Translations under genes and position numbers: made by a program | Part shown: positions 8,672 to 17,574 of the stretch, in pieces | How the letters are laid out: every line of letters starts with the position of its first letter | Numbering within the stretch: the stretch's first letter is position 1 | The notes under the pieces: generated by a model | The model's database searches: none | What the model saw: only the letters and a program-made list of their open reading frames with translations | What the model was told of the DNA's origin: nothing | Assembly: GCF_013410405.1 (NCBI RefSeq) | Contig: NZ_JACCFK010000001.1 | Location: forward strand, 2,418,001-2,482,000 | Direction of reading: 5' to 3' | DNA: 64,000 nt | Source of the DNA: Amycolatopsis endophytica | GTDB taxonomy: Bacteria; Actinomycetota; Actinomycetes; Mycobacteriales; Pseudonocardiaceae

Positions 8672-9318
8672 TGCTGGCCGACGAACGGGCAGCGGTGTGC
8701 GAGTACGCGCGGCGGCTGTCTTCCGACGGGCTCGTGGTGGGCACGTCCGGCAACATCTCCGCGCGATCGGGCGAGCTGATCGCGGTGACGCCGACCGGGG
8801 TCGACTACGGAGTCCTGACGCCCGAGGACATCCCGGTGGTGTCACTCGACGGGTCCCTTGTGGAGGGCCAGCTCCGCCCGACGAGCGAGATGCCGATGCA
8901 CCTGGCGGTGTACACGAAGGCGACCGACCCGGACGGTGCGCCGGTCACCGCGGTGGTCCACACGCACTCGGTGCACGCCACCGCGGTATCCACGTTGGTC
9001 GACGAGGTTCCCGCGGTGCACTACATGCTGGCGACCATCGGCCCATCCGCACGCGTGGCCGGCTACGCGACGTACGGCACCGAGGAGCTGGCGTCGTCGA
9101 TGCTCGCCGCACTGGAGGGCCGCCGGGGTTGTCTGCTGGGCAACCACGGCACCATCACTTACGGCGAGGGGCTCGCGGCCGCGTACAGCCGGGCCGAGCA
9201 GTTGGAGTGGCTGTGCCACGTGTGGCTGCTGGCGCGTTCGGCGGGCACTCCCCGGGTGCTGCCGCCCTGGGAGATCGCCCACGTGGTCGAGAAGTTACGA
9301 GGGTACGGGCAGAAGTAG
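8671..9318 (+). CDS. Class II aldolase/adducin family protein
   Basis: 215 residues. VVGTSGNISAR at the N-terminus binds substrate phosphate in this family. The zinc ligands are seen as VVHTHSVHATA (HxH) and GNHGTITYG (third His). SEMPMHLAVY supplies the catalytic glutamate region. It cleaves a phosphorylated ketose or epimerises it (fuculose-1-phosphate aldolase or ribulose-5-phosphate epimerase group). The ATG overlaps the kinase stop; a GTG three bases earlier is possible. It closes the catabolic chain of this operon. Confidence 0.9.
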   Translation: MLADERAAVCEYARRLSSDGLVVGTSGNISARSGELIAVTPTGVDYGVLTPEDIPVVSLDGSLVEGQLRPTSEMPMHLAVYTKATDPDGAPVTAVVHTHSVHATAVSTLVDEVPAVHYMLATIGPSARVAGYATYGTEELASSMLAALEGRRGCLLGNHGTITYGEGLAAAYSRAEQLEWLCHVWLLARSAGTPRVLPPWEIAHVVEKLRGYGQK

Positions 9319-9323
9319 CTGGC

Positions 9324-9827
9324 ATGCTGGGCCGTGTGGAAGAACTCGTCACGCACGTCGAAATGGCCAGCCGTGGTGACCTGCTCCCGGCCCCGGCCGT
9401 CCCCGGTCTGTCACTGGATGTTCTGCCCGCCGGTTCGCCGCTGATCCGTACCACCACGGTCCGGATCGGCAGCCCGTACCACTGGCCGAGCACCACCTGG
9501 TCCGACGACGAGTGGGCGGACTACCTGACCCGCCCCGGACTCGCCGCCCGCCTCTTCCGGTACGGCACGGACATCGCCGGCCTGGCGGACTACCTGGTGT
9601 CCCCGTCGGGCTCCGTGGAGATCACCACGTTCGGCCTCGTACCGGAATTCGTGGGCAAGGGCCTCGGCGGCTACGCACTGACCCTGGCGGTCACCGAGGC
9701 ATGGAACCTCACCCCGAACGTCCGCCGAGTCTGGCTGCACACCTCGAACCTCGACCACCCGCACGCGCTGCCGAACTACGAGCACCGCGGCTTCCGGCGG
9801 TTCCGCACCACCCAGGGACAGCGCTAG
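9324..9827 (+). CDS. GNAT-family N-acetyltransferase
   Basis: 167 residues. FGLVPEFVGKGLGGYAL (about 107-123) is GNAT motif A with an acetyl-CoA pyrophosphate loop. VWLHTSNLDHPHALPNYEHRGF fits motif B with the usual Asn and Tyr. It acetylates an amine on an unknown substrate. It starts 5 bp after the aldolase and may be the last gene of the operon, but GNAT genes often sit beside unrelated genes. The start could also be GTG 9336. Confidence 0.8.
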   Translation: MLGRVEELVTHVEMASRGDLLPAPAVPGLSLDVLPAGSPLIRTTTVRIGSPYHWPSTTWSDDEWADYLTRPGLAARLFRYGTDIAGLADYLVSPSGSVEITTFGLVPEFVGKGLGGYALTLAVTEAWNLTPNVRRVWLHTSNLDHPHALPNYEHRGFRRFRTTQGQR

Positions 9828-9985
9828 CCACTCGCGATCTTCGTTAACTCACACAGACCATCAATACCTCTTTTCGAGTAGCTTCCGGTGACTTACCGAA
9901 GTTCGCCGAATCAGCGGTACTTCGCATCACGAACCGCCGCGAAAATTTGGTAAACGGTTCACGTGCGCTCGGGTCTGGGGGCTCT

Positions 9986-11089
9986 GTGCGAAGAACAAGC
10001 CATTATCCGAACTGTGAGAATGCGACGAGCCGTACGTGTCGTTGTGCTTGGTGCGCCGGTACTCGACACGGTTGGGAAGGTGCTGTCCGGATCGTCGTCA
10101 AGCAGGATCCGAAGGATCTCGACGATCTCCGTCGTGGCATCGAGAAACGATGGCGGGCGGAGGTCGCGAAACGCGAAGAGAGAGGAACGAAGAAGCCGAC
10201 GCGGGGGTTCAAGGCGGCGCTCGCGAATCTCTGCAAGGTTCAACTCATGTCCTGGTTGCGAGAGGACGCGGCACGGAAGCATCAGCTTGTGGCGGAGGAC
10301 GACCTTCCGCGCCGGGCGCACAAGCGGGACAGCCGGCCCGTGGAGCAGCGGGAACCCAGGGAACAGCGGGAGTCGGAGGCGTCCCCCGGCCCGGCTTCCA
10401 CACGACGTGATTCGCCGGAGGCCCCCGAACAGGTGTCGGCCAAAGGGTTTGGCCGAGCTGACAGGCCAGCCCGGGGCGAGAAAGGCGATGACCCCGGAGA
10501 CGGACCTGAGGAGCAACCGGGCGCGTCTCAGGTCAGGCCCGCCGTTGCGCACCAGGTTGACCGTCTCGGTAAGAACTTGCACGAAAGCGTCCTGAAGGAT
10601 GTCGAGAAGGACGTCGGTGACGCCCTCGATGAGAACGCTCGTCGGGCGATGGCGGATCACTTCTGGTGTGAGGTTTTCGCTCAGCTGGCCCACGCCGTGG
10701 ACGAGGGGCTCAAGCTCGTGGACAAGGTGCCGGACTGGGTTGCGGAGGCGGTCATCAAAGCTCGTCAAGATGCGAACCGGATGCCGCTCGAACCCGTGAT
10801 CGTGAAGTCCGTCGTGAAGAACCTCTGGAAACACGTGAAGTTGATGACAATTGCGGGGCTGATCGCCAAGGGCAAAACGATGGTTCTCGTGTTTCGGGTT
10901 CTCGCAGTTCTGATCTGCAAGAGCCCCGATCACCACCGCGCGGTCGTGGAATACTGTGTGAATCCGCTGGGTGACAAGTTGCTGGCGGATACGCGACAGC
11001 GCTTGGCTGAAGCTTTCCAGGAGTGGCTCGTCCCTGTGCGAGAGCCTTCGGCGGCGATCGGCCGGATCGGCGACCCGACAACGGCCTGA
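9986..11089 (+). CDS. Uncharacterised protein with Cys/His-rich N-terminus
   Basis: I do not recognise a named family. The likely GTG start at 9986 follows a GGGG stretch and gives 367 residues; an in-frame TTG at 9947 is the far alternative. The N-terminus has SHYPNCENA, then CRCAWCAGTRHGW, four Cys and two His spaced like a small metal site. Residues about 90-190 are charged and low in complexity (KREERGTKKP, Arg/Glu runs) and probably disordered. The C-terminal 180 residues are helical with one hydrophobic stretch (TMVLVFRVLAVLI). Third-position GC is visibly lower than in neighbours, and the 120 bp upstream are AT-rich, consistent with acquired DNA. The strand choice rests on the coherent helical C-terminus; the antisense frame is less protein-like. 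Confidence 0.65.
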   Translation: MRRTSHYPNCENATSRTCRCAWCAGTRHGWEGAVRIVVKQDPKDLDDLRRGIEKRWRAEVAKREERGTKKPTRGFKAALANLCKVQLMSWLREDAARKHQLVAEDDLPRRAHKRDSRPVEQREPREQRESEASPGPASTRRDSPEAPEQVSAKGFGRADRPARGEKGDDPGDGPEEQPGASQVRPAVAHQVDRLGKNLHESVLKDVEKDVGDALDENARRAMADHFWCEVFAQLAHAVDEGLKLVDKVPDWVAEAVIKARQDANRMPLEPVIVKSVVKNLWKHVKLMTIAGLIAKGKTMVLVFRVLAVLICKSPDHHRAVVEYCVNPLGDKLLADTRQRLAEAFQEWLVPVREPSAAIGRIGDPTTA

Positions 11090-11119
11090 ACGACACCGTC
11101 AACCCCTCGACGGCGGTTC

Positions 11120-11138
11120 CCCGCGCTTCCGGCGCGGG
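11120..11138. terminator. GC hairpin between convergent genes
   Basis: CCCGCGC (11120-11126) pairs with GCGCGGG (11132-11138) around a five-base loop. It lies between the 3' ends of the unknown protein gene (ends 11089) and the MBOAT gene (ends 11146). There is no U-tract, as is common in high-GC actinobacteria. Confidence 0.4.
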
Positions 11139-11145
11139 CGTCCCC

Positions 11146-12582
11146 TCAGAATTGGTAGTACAGGAACGGGCTGAACGTCCCGTTCGCGACCAGAATCGCC
11201 GCGTACAGGGCCCCCGCTGTCATCACTCCGATGCGCAGGCCGACCGCTCCCCGGGATCTCGCGGACTCCAGCAGTGGTCCGGTCACCGGCGTGGCAGGGA
11301 GGGCGAAGATCGCCAGTGCGCCCAGCAGGATCACCACCCGCTGGTTGGTCAGCGCCGCCTCGACGATGTCGGTCAGGCCGTCGAAGTCGGGGACGAACAT
11401 GTGGCCGATCATGGTGAACGCGTGCCCGATGTCGGCCGATTTGAAGAACACCCAGCCGAACACGACGAGCACCAGCGTCAGGAACCGGCGGCCCACCCTG
11501 GAGGCCACCGCGGACGGGGTGCGGTCCCAGCCGAACCGGCGTTCGATGATCAGCAGCAGCCCGTGGTAGCAGCCCCACACCAGGAAGGTCCAGTTCGCGC
11601 CGTGCCAGAAGCCGGTCAGCACGAACACGATGCACAGGTTCCGGTACGTCTTCGCGGCGCCTGAGCGGTTACCGCCGAGCGGGATGTAGACGTAGTCGCG
11701 GAACCAGCGGGACAGCGACATGTGCCAGCGCCGCCAGAACTCGGTCACCGTCACCGACGAGTACGGCCGCGCGAAGTTCTCCGGCAGCCGGAACCCCAGC
11801 ATCCGGCCCAGGCCGATCGCCATGTCCGAATATCCCGAAAAATCGAAGTACAGCTGCAGCGTGTACCCCACCGCGCCGAGCCACGCGATCGCGAACGTCA
11901 TGTCCTCCGACGACGTCGCGAAACACGCCTCGACCATCGGGCTCAGCGAATCCGCGATGATCGCCTTCTTGCACAGGCCCAGCGCGAACCGTGGGAAACC
12001 GGCGGCGAGGTCGTCGAGCCGGTGTGACCGGTGCTGCGGCAACTGGTCGGCGATCTCCCGGTACCGGACGATCGGGCCCGCCACCAGCTGCGGGAACATT
12101 GCGATGTAGGTCACGAACGACACCGGGTTCCGCAGCGCCCGCCGCTCACCGCGGTAGATGTCGACGACGTAGGAGATGTGGTGGAACGTGAAGAACGAGA
12201 TCCCGATCGGCAACGCCAAGTGCGCGACCGGGAACGAGCCGCCGAACAGCTGGGTGAAGTAGTCGATCTGCTGTGTCGCGAACCCGGCGTACTTCCAGAC
12301 CACCAGGATGCCGACGTCGAAGCAGATCACGCCGATCAGCAGCGAACGCTTCCCGGATGACCGCTGCCGCTGCCACGGGTTCGGTTCGAGCGCCGTCCCG
12401 GCCGCGAAGTTGACCACCATGCAGGCCAGCAGCAACAGGGTGAACGCGCCGGCGCCGCTGGCGTAGAAGACCAGGCTGGCGACCGCGATGATGCCGTTCC
12501 GCCAGCTCCTGGGCAACACCAGCACGGCGAGCAGGACCGCCGGCAGGAAGTACCACAGGAACAACGGTGAAGCGAACGACAT
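11146..12582 (-). CDS. MBOAT-family O-acyltransferase (AlgI-like)
   Basis: 478 residues, polytopic, with a long run of hydrophobic helices from residue 5. GFWHGANWTFLVWGCYHG (catalytic His at about residue 327), YFDFSGYSDMAIGLG and RFPPF-like WRRWHMSLSRWFRDYVY are the hallmarks of the AlgI/DltB type. These move an acyl group, often acetyl, across the membrane onto an exported polysaccharide or lipid. No AlgJ/AlgX-like partner or polysaccharide genes are adjacent, so the acceptor is unknown. ATG start. Confidence 0.88.
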   Translation of the reverse strand: MSFASPLFLWYFLPAVLLAVLVLPRSWRNGIIAVASLVFYASGAGAFTLLLLACMVVNFAAGTALEPNPWQRQRSSGKRSLLIGVICFDVGILVVWKYAGFATQQIDYFTQLFGGSFPVAHLALPIGISFFTFHHISYVVDIYRGERRALRNPVSFVTYIAMFPQLVAGPIVRYREIADQLPQHRSHRLDDLAAGFPRFALGLCKKAIIADSLSPMVEACFATSSEDMTFAIAWLGAVGYTLQLYFDFSGYSDMAIGLGRMLGFRLPENFARPYSSVTVTEFWRRWHMSLSRWFRDYVYIPLGGNRSGAAKTYRNLCIVFVLTGFWHGANWTFLVWGCYHGLLLIIERRFGWDRTPSAVASRVGRRFLTLVLVVFGWVFFKSADIGHAFTMIGHMFVPDFDGLTDIVEAALTNQRVVILLGALAIFALPATPVTGPLLESARSRGAVGLRIGVMTAGALYAAILVANGTFSPFLYYQF

Positions 12583-12700
12583 CGACCTGGAGTCCCCCCG
12601 AGTAACCGGCTCAGCGTGCTGACCTTAGCCGACGCCGTTGGCCCGAAGGAGTGAAACTCACCGCTTCGTCGCGAGGCGTGTGAGCGAGCGGCGGAGCGGC

Positions 12701-13657
12701 TCAGATGCGGCCGGTGACGCGGCGGCGGCGGGCGACCTCCGCCAGCAGTACCGCGGCCGCGACCGAGGCGTTCAGCGACTCCACTCCGGCGGCCATCGGG
12801 ATGGACACCGTTTCGTCGCAGGTTTCACGCACCAGCCGGGACAGGCCGCGGCCCTCCGAACCGACCACGACGACCAGCGGGTCCGTCGCCAGTGACAGAT
12901 TGTCGATGTCGACGGAGCCGTCGGCGTCGAGGCCCGCGATCATCACGCCCTCCTCCGCCCACAGCTTCAGCTGCCGCGTCAGGTTGGTCGCGATCGCGAT
13001 CGGCATCTTCGCCGCCGTGCCGGCACTCGTCCGCCACGCGACGGCCGTGATGCCCGCGCTGCGACGGGAGGGCAGCAGCACGCCGTGCGCCCCGAACGCC
13101 GCCGCGGACCGGACGATCGCGCCCAGGTTCCGCGGGTCCGTCACCCCGTCCAGCGCCACCAGCAGCGGCGGGTCGCCGGAGTCCTTCGCGATGGCCAGCA
13201 GGTCGTCCGGGTGCTGGTACTCGAACGGCGGCACCTGCAGCCCGAGCCCCTGGTGCACCGCGCGGTTGGTCTTGCGGTCCAGCTCCTCGCGCGGGATCTC
13301 CAGGATCGAGATCCCCTTGTCCGCGGCCAGGCGCACCGCCTCGGTCACGCGGTCGTCGGCGTCGACGTTCAACGCCACGAACAGCGTCGTGCCAGGGACA
13401 CCGGCCCGCAGCGCTTCGACGACCGGGTTGCGGCCGGCGATGATCTCCGGCCCCTCCTTGCGGTCACGGGCCTTCTCGGCGCGCTTCGCGGCGGCTGCGG
13501 CCTGGCGCTGCTTCGGATGCCCTGGACGCATTTCCGCACGGGGTGTCGGGCCCTTGCCCTCAAGCCCCCGGCGGCGCTGACCGCCCGAACCGACTACCGC
13601 GCCCTTCTTGGTGCCCTCCTTGCGGATCGCACCACGACGCTTCGAATTGCCAGCCAT
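12701..13657 (-). CDS. rlmB: 23S rRNA 2'-O-methyltransferase RlmB (TrmH/SPOUT family)
   Basis: 318 residues. A basic N-terminal extension (about 1-65, Lys/Arg/Gly-rich) precedes the substrate-binding domain ([15 protein letters not shown]). The SPOUT knot then shows its three motifs: [31 protein letters not shown], and [20 protein letters not shown]. It methylates the ribose of a 23S rRNA guanosine with SAM. The ATG follows directly on the TAG of cysS, as in other actinobacteria, where cysS-rlmB is a conserved pair. Confidence 0.93.
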   Translation of the reverse strand: MAGNSKRRGAIRKEGTKKGAVVGSGGQRRRGLEGKGPTPRAEMRPGHPKQRQAAAAAKRAEKARDRKEGPEIIAGRNPVVEALRAGVPGTTLFVALNVDADDRVTEAVRLAADKGISILEIPREELDRKTNRAVHQGLGLQVPPFEYQHPDDLLAIAKDSGDPPLLVALDGVTDPRNLGAIVRSAAAFGAHGVLLPSRRSAGITAVAWRTSAGTAAKMPIAIATNLTRQLKLWAEEGVMIAGLDADGSVDIDNLSLATDPLVVVVGSEGRGLSRLVRETCDETVSIPMAAGVESLNASVAAAVLLAEVARRRRVTGRI

Positions 13658-15049
13658 CTAAGCTTCTTTCACGGTCCACACCGGACCATCGGGAGTATCT
13701 TCGACCGTGATTCCCACCTGGAGCAGGCGGTCGCGCACGGCGTCGGCACGGGCGAAGTCACGCGCGGCGCGCGCTTCCTGGCGCTCCACGAGCATCGCCT
13801 CGACCAACTCGGCCAGTGCGACCCTCGCCGGCGTCTCCGCCGTCGAGCTCTCCGCCCATTCCGGTGCGAGCGGGTCCAGCCCGAGCACACCCATCATCGC
13901 GCGCACCGAGCCGGCGGCCGCGCGCGCCTTGTCGTCATCGCCCGAATCCAGTGCCGCGTTACCCTCGCGCACCAGGTTGTGCACGGCCGCGACCGCCGCG
14001 GGCGTGGACAGGTCGTCGTCCATCGCGGTGACGAACTCCGGAGCCAATTCACCGGGCTCGACCGCGCCGGTCCGCTGCGCCGCGCGACGCAGGAAACCTT
14101 CGATCCGCCGGTAGCCCTGCGCGGCCTCGGACAACGCGCCGTCGGAGTACTCGATCGTGGACCGGTAGTGCGGCTGCACCAGGTAGTACCGCAGCTCGGC
14201 CGCCCGGTAGTTGCGCAGCATCGCCTCGATCGACACCACGTTGCCCAGCGACTTCGACATCTTCTCGCCGGACAGCGTCACCCACGCGTTGTGCAGCCAG
14301 AACCGCGCGAACCCGTCACCGGCGGCGTTCGACTGCGCCCGCTCGTTCTCGTGGTGCGGGAAGACCAGGTCGACGCCGCCGCCGTGGATGTCGAACTCGG
14401 ACCCGAGGTAGGTGGTCGCCATGGCCGAGCATTCCAGGTGCCAGCCCGGCCTGCCCTCGCCCCATGGCGTCGGCCACGACGGCTCGCCCGGCTTCGCGCT
14501 CTTCCACAGCGTGAAGTCCCGCGGGTCGCGCTTGGCCTCGGCGAGCGTCTCACCCTGCTGCACCTCGTCGAGCTTCTGGCGGGACAGCTCGCCGTAACCG
14601 GGGAAGGTCGACACGGCGAAGTAGACGTCGCCGCCGGAGGCGTAGGCGTGGCCGCCGTCGATGAGGCGCTGTATCAGCTCCACCATCTGCGTGACGTGCC
14701 CGGTCGCGCGGGGCGCGATGGACGGCGGCAGGCAGCCGAGGACCTCGTAGGCTTCCTCGAAGGCGCGCTCGTGCGTCGCAGCCCATTCCCACCACGGCCG
14801 GTCGGCGTCGGCGGCCTTGGTGAGGATCTTGTCGTCGATGTCGGTGACGTTGCGGACGAACAGCACGTCGAGTCCACTGTGGAGCAGCCAGCGACGCAGG
14901 ACGTCGTAGTTCAGGGCGCCGCGGACGTGCCCGATGTGCGGGATGCCCTGCACGGTGGCCCCACACACGTACATGGACGCCGTTCCGCTACGGGCGGGAT
15001 GGAATTCCCGCACGCTCCTGCTCGCGGTGTCGTACAGATGAAGGGCCAC
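13658..15049 (-). CDS. cysS: Cysteinyl-tRNA synthetase
   Basis: 463 residues from GTG 15049 ([16 protein letters not shown]), the usual actinobacterial N-terminus. An upstream in-frame extension lies within the inverted repeat and is not protein-like. [10 protein letters not shown] is the HIGH motif and KMSKS the second ATP motif. YVCGATV and the WHLECSAM segment hold zinc-site Cys residues, and HHENERAQS matches the remaining zinc ligands. It charges tRNA-Cys. It lies in the conserved carD-ispD-ispF-cysS-rlmB cluster. Confidence 0.95.
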   Translation of the reverse strand: MALHLYDTASRSVREFHPARSGTASMYVCGATVQGIPHIGHVRGALNYDVLRRWLLHSGLDVLFVRNVTDIDDKILTKAADADRPWWEWAATHERAFEEAYEVLGCLPPSIAPRATGHVTQMVELIQRLIDGGHAYASGGDVYFAVSTFPGYGELSRQKLDEVQQGETLAEAKRDPRDFTLWKSAKPGEPSWPTPWGEGRPGWHLECSAMATTYLGSEFDIHGGGVDLVFPHHENERAQSNAAGDGFARFWLHNAWVTLSGEKMSKSLGNVVSIEAMLRNYRAAELRYYLVQPHYRSTIEYSDGALSEAAQGYRRIEGFLRRAAQRTGAVEPGELAPEFVTAMDDDLSTPAAVAAVHNLVREGNAALDSGDDDKARAAAGSVRAMMGVLGLDPLAPEWAESSTAETPARVALAELVEAMLVERQEARAARDFARADAVRDRLLQVGITVEDTPDGPVWTVKEA

Positions 15050-15082
15050 CCTGAAATGGTACGGGTCACCTTGACGCCGGTG

Positions 15083-15150
15083 AGGGGGTGTCCTCGGAGT
15101 CCGGCCGATGGGCTTGAAGAGCGCGGCCTGGGGCTCCGAGGACACCCCCT
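15083..15150. repeat. 17-bp perfect inverted repeat before cysS
   Basis: AGGGGGTGTCCTCGGAG (15083-15099) is exactly complementary to 15134-15150. A G-U pair and two further GC pairs extend the stem inward, leaving a loop of about 28 nt. In the leftward transcript it starts at the stop codon of the HAD gene and ends about 33 bases before the cysS start. It could be a terminator of the HAD gene, an attenuator in the cysS leader, or a dispersed palindrome. No U-tract follows. Confidence 0.7.
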
Positions 15151-15835
15151 ACACCACCCCGTAGGAACGCAGGGCCGTGAGCAGGCCGTCCGGGCGCTCG
15201 GTGGTCGGCAGCGGGTCGACGAGGGCGAACTCGCACCCGAGCGCCTTCGCCCCGCCGTCGGCCTCCTCGCTGTCGCCGACCATCAACGTGTTCTCCGGCG
15301 CGACCCCGAGCTTGTCCATGAGCAGCTGGAAGACCTGGGGCTGCGGCTTGATGAAGCCCTCCTCGAAGGAGAGCAGGAACGCGTCGATGAACTCGGTCAG
15401 GCCACGCATGGCGAACGCGGGCCGGATGTCGAAGGCGATGTTGCTCAGCACGCCGACCTTGACGCCCTTGGCGGCGGTGTCCTTGATCGCGGCCTCGGTG
15501 TCCGGGTACGGCGTCCACTCGGCGGGGTCGATCAGGCGGTCGTAGAGCGCCTCGGCCTGCCGCGGGTCGGCGATGTCGGACTTGCGCAGCACCTCAAGGT
15601 AGATCTTGCGGTGCAGCGCCGGGTCGAGGTCCCGGTTCTCCCACGCGTACTGGTACTCCGCGGACAGTTCGACGACCTGCCCGGTCGGGGCGGTCATGCG
15701 GCGCATCAGCTCGGTCTGGGCCTCGACGTCGAGCGGGGCGCCGTCCGGGGTCGTGAGTTCGGAGAGCCAGCTGGAGTTCTGCTCCAGCCGGAACAGCGTG
15801 CCGGAAAAGTCGAACATCACCGCCTGAATCGTCAC
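15149..15835 (-). CDS. HAD-family hydrolase with altered motif I
   Basis: 228 residues. Motif I reads MFDFSGTLF: the nucleophile Asp9 is present, but the usual second Asp is Ser11. Motif II (VGVLSNIAFD) and motif IV (LMVGDSEEADGGAKALG) are intact, and a helical cap lies at about 20-110. The Ser at the acid/base position is unlike typical phosphatases and may mean a slow or non-phosphatase activity. The gene lies between ispF and cysS, which are neighbours in mycobacteria, so it appears inserted there. Substrate unknown. Confidence 0.82.
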   Translation of the reverse strand: MTIQAVMFDFSGTLFRLEQNSSWLSELTTPDGAPLDVEAQTELMRRMTAPTGQVVELSAEYQYAWENRDLDPALHRKIYLEVLRKSDIADPRQAEALYDRLIDPAEWTPYPDTEAAIKDTAAKGVKVGVLSNIAFDIRPAFAMRGLTEFIDAFLLSFEEGFIKPQPQVFQLLMDKLGVAPENTLMVGDSEEADGGAKALGCEFALVDPLPTTERPDGLLTALRSYGVV

Positions 15836-15877
15836 AGACCTCAGGCTACCGGCGCGGCGGTCCCGTCGGCTGTGACT

Positions 15878-16345
15878 TCATCCGGCGGGCAGCAACAACG
15901 CCGTGGCCACCGCCGCGATGCCCTCGCCGCGACCGGTCAGGCCCAGCCCGTCGGTGGTCGTGCCGCTGACGCTGACCGCGCCGCCCGCGGCCTTGCTCAG
16001 CACGTCCCGGGCCTCGTCACGGCGCTTGCCGATACGCGGCTCGTTGCCGATGACCTGCACCGACGCGTTGCCCAGCCGCCAGCCTTCGGCCTCCACGAGC
16101 CGCCGCGCCTCGGCGACGAACTCCGCGCCGTGCGCGCCCGCCCAGCGCGGGTCGCTGGTGCCGAAGACCGCGCCCAGGTCGCCGAGACCCGCGGCGGACA
16201 GCATCGCGTCGCACAGCGCGTGCGCCGCCACATCGCCGTCGGAGTGGCCCGCGCACCCGGACACGCCCTCCCACAGCAGACCGGCGATCCAGCACTCGCG
16301 GCCTTCTTCGATCGGATGGACGTCGACCCCGGTCCCGATCCTCAA
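15878..16345 (-). CDS. ispF: 2-C-methyl-D-erythritol 2,4-cyclodiphosphate synthase
   Basis: 155 residues, normal length. [12 protein letters not shown] supplies the zinc ligands Asp8 and His10. [16 protein letters not shown] gives the third ligand, and [19 protein letters not shown] the CDP-binding loop near the C-terminus. It closes CDP-ME-2-phosphate to the cyclic diphosphate in the MEP isoprenoid pathway. Its start overlaps the 3' end of the ispD-like gene by four bases, so the two are coupled. Confidence 0.95.
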   Translation of the reverse strand: MRIGTGVDVHPIEEGRECWIAGLLWEGVSGCAGHSDGDVAAHALCDAMLSAAGLGDLGAVFGTSDPRWAGAHGAEFVAEARRLVEAEGWRLGNASVQVIGNEPRIGKRRDEARDVLSKAAGGAVSVSGTTTDGLGLTGRGEGIAAVATALLLPAG

Positions 16346-16965
16346 CCCTGCTCCCTGAGTAGTGCCTCCGCGACGGCCACGTCGAAGGCGGTGGTGAGCC
16401 GGAGCGCGGTTGGGTGCCCGGCCACGGTCCGCACCGTACCGGGCAGGTCGATGAGGGGGTCGGCGCCGTGCGCGCAGAGCCTGGCGAGCAGGTCGGGACG
16501 GTAGCCGACGGGCGCCTGCAGCACCCGCAGCCCGTCACGGTCCGACGTTCCGGCGATCACGCCGCGCTCGACGAGTTTGACGGTGTCGGTGACGGGTAGC
16601 ACCGGGATGATCGCCTCTGCCCCGGCGAACACCGCCTCGGCCACCGCGCGGACGGTGGCGGGCGGGACGAACGGACGTGCGACGTCGTGCACCAGGACGA
16701 CGTCGGCGGGTCCGGCGGCCTCGATGGCCTGCCGGAGGTCCCGGTCGGGACCACAAGCCAGTACCCGGCACCGGGAACCGGCGCCGGGTACGGACCTGAT
16801 GATCAGTTCACAGTCCCCGAGCAGGGACTGGGGGACCGCCGCCACCAGGCGGTCCGCGGCCCCGAGCAGACCGAGTGCGGCGTGCCGCAGCAGCGGCGCA
16901 CCGTGCACGGACGCGCGTGGATCCGGCCCCTCGGGGTCGGCGATGAGGAGCGCTGCGACCTTCAT
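16342..16965 (-). CDS. ispD: IspD-like cytidylyltransferase with degenerate active-site loop
   Basis: 207 residues from ATG 16965 ([13 protein letters not shown]); GTG 17004 would add 13 residues. The second half is clearly IspD-like: [48 protein letters not shown]. The N-terminal CTP loop, normally AAGxGxR followed by PK, is absent: [18 protein letters not shown] stands in its place. The usual QTPQGF is QAPVGY, and the TDD motif before the C-terminus is missing. It sits exactly at the ispD position between carD and ispF. It is therefore the orthologue by position, but its catalytic residues look eroded. Either the enzyme works differently here or another IspD is encoded elsewhere. Confidence 0.75.
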   Translation of the reverse strand: MKVAALLIADPEGPDPRASVHGAPLLRHAALGLLGAADRLVAAVPQSLLGDCELIIRSVPGAGSRCRVLACGPDRDLRQAIEAAGPADVVLVHDVARPFVPPATVRAVAEAVFAGAEAIIPVLPVTDTVKLVERGVIAGTSDRDGLRVLQAPVGYRPDLLARLCAHGADPLIDLPGTVRTVAGHPTALRLTTAFDVAVAEALLREQG

Positions 16966-17040
16966 CGCCGGGTGCTCACTTCGCGCGACGAGCCGCGTCC
17001 GCACAGACGTGTGCGCATCTCGCGAGGTCAGCCCGGTGCT

Positions 17041-17532
17041 CTAGACGGCCGCTGTTTCCAGGACCTCGTCGAGCAGTGTCTCAGCCTTGCCCTCGTCGGT
17101 GCCCTCCGCCAGGGCGAGTTCGCTGACCAGTATCTGCCGGGCCTTGGCCAGCATCCGCTTCTCGCCGGCGGACAGGCCGCGATCCTTCTCGCGCCGCCAG
17201 AGGTCGCGCACCACTTCGGCCACCTTGTTCACATCGCCCGAGGCGAGCTTCTCCAGGTTGGCCTTGTACCGACGAGACCAGTTCGTGGGCTCTTCGGTGT
17301 GCGGCGCTCGCAGCACGTCGAAAACCCGGTTCAGACCATCCTGGCCCACGACGTCCCGCACGCCGACGATCTCGGCGTTGTCTGCGGGCACGCGAACCGT
17401 GAGGTCCCCTTGCGCGACCTTGAGGACGAGGTACTGCTTCTCCTCGCCCTTGATCACACGGGTCTCGATCGCTTCGATGAGTGCGGCACCGTGGTGCGGG
17501 TAGACGACGGTCTCTCCGACCTTGAAAACCAT
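17041..17532 (-). CDS. carD: CarD-family RNA polymerase-binding transcription factor
   Basis: 163 residues, the usual length. The N-terminal RNA-polymerase-interaction domain (about 1-55) starts [20 protein letters not shown]. The C-terminal helical DNA-binding domain includes [13 protein letters not shown] with Trp85, the residue that wedges into the open promoter in mycobacteria. It stabilises open complexes at many promoters, including rRNA. It heads the leftward carD-ispD-ispF-cysS-rlmB series. Confidence 0.96.
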   Translation of the reverse strand: MVFKVGETVVYPHHGAALIEAIETRVIKGEEKQYLVLKVAQGDLTVRVPADNAEIVGVRDVVGQDGLNRVFDVLRAPHTEEPTNWSRRYKANLEKLASGDVNKVAEVVRDLWRREKDRGLSAGEKRMLAKARQILVSELALAEGTDEGKAETLLDEVLETAAV

Positions 17533-17550
17533 GTGTCCTCTGCCCCTTTC

Positions 17551-17574
17551 GCTGCGTCCATCTTAGCACGCAGC
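17551..17574 (-). promoter_or_regulatory. Candidate carD promoter inside an inverted repeat
   Basis: GCTGCGT (17551-17557) and ACGCAGC (17568-17574) form a 7-bp inverted repeat. The ten bases between them read, on the coding strand, as a TAAGAT hexamer that fits an actinobacterial -10 element. It lies about 30 bp upstream of the carD ATG. A regulator covering this repeat would block the -10. There is no clear -35. Confidence 0.35.

Noticed and set aside
9959..10936. Leftward 325-codon frame opposite the Cys/His-rich protein
   Set aside because: The rightward frame has a coherent motif-bearing N-terminus and an amphipathic helical C-terminus; the leftward one shows no recognisable domain or ribosome site.
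15050..15150. T-box riboswitch in front of cysS
   Set aside because: No T-box consensus or antiterminator alternative is visible; only the simple long inverted repeat is present.
13085..16504. Very long rightward open frame (over 1100 codons) across cysS, HAD and ispF
   Set aside because: It is antisense to well-identified conserved genes; its composition (Arg/Gly/Val/His-rich, no domains) is typical of shadow frames in high-GC DNA.
16342..17004. Frameshift explaining the missing IspD loop
   Set aside because: The other two leftward frames over the N-terminal region do not contain an AAGxGxR-like motif, so a single indel would not restore it.
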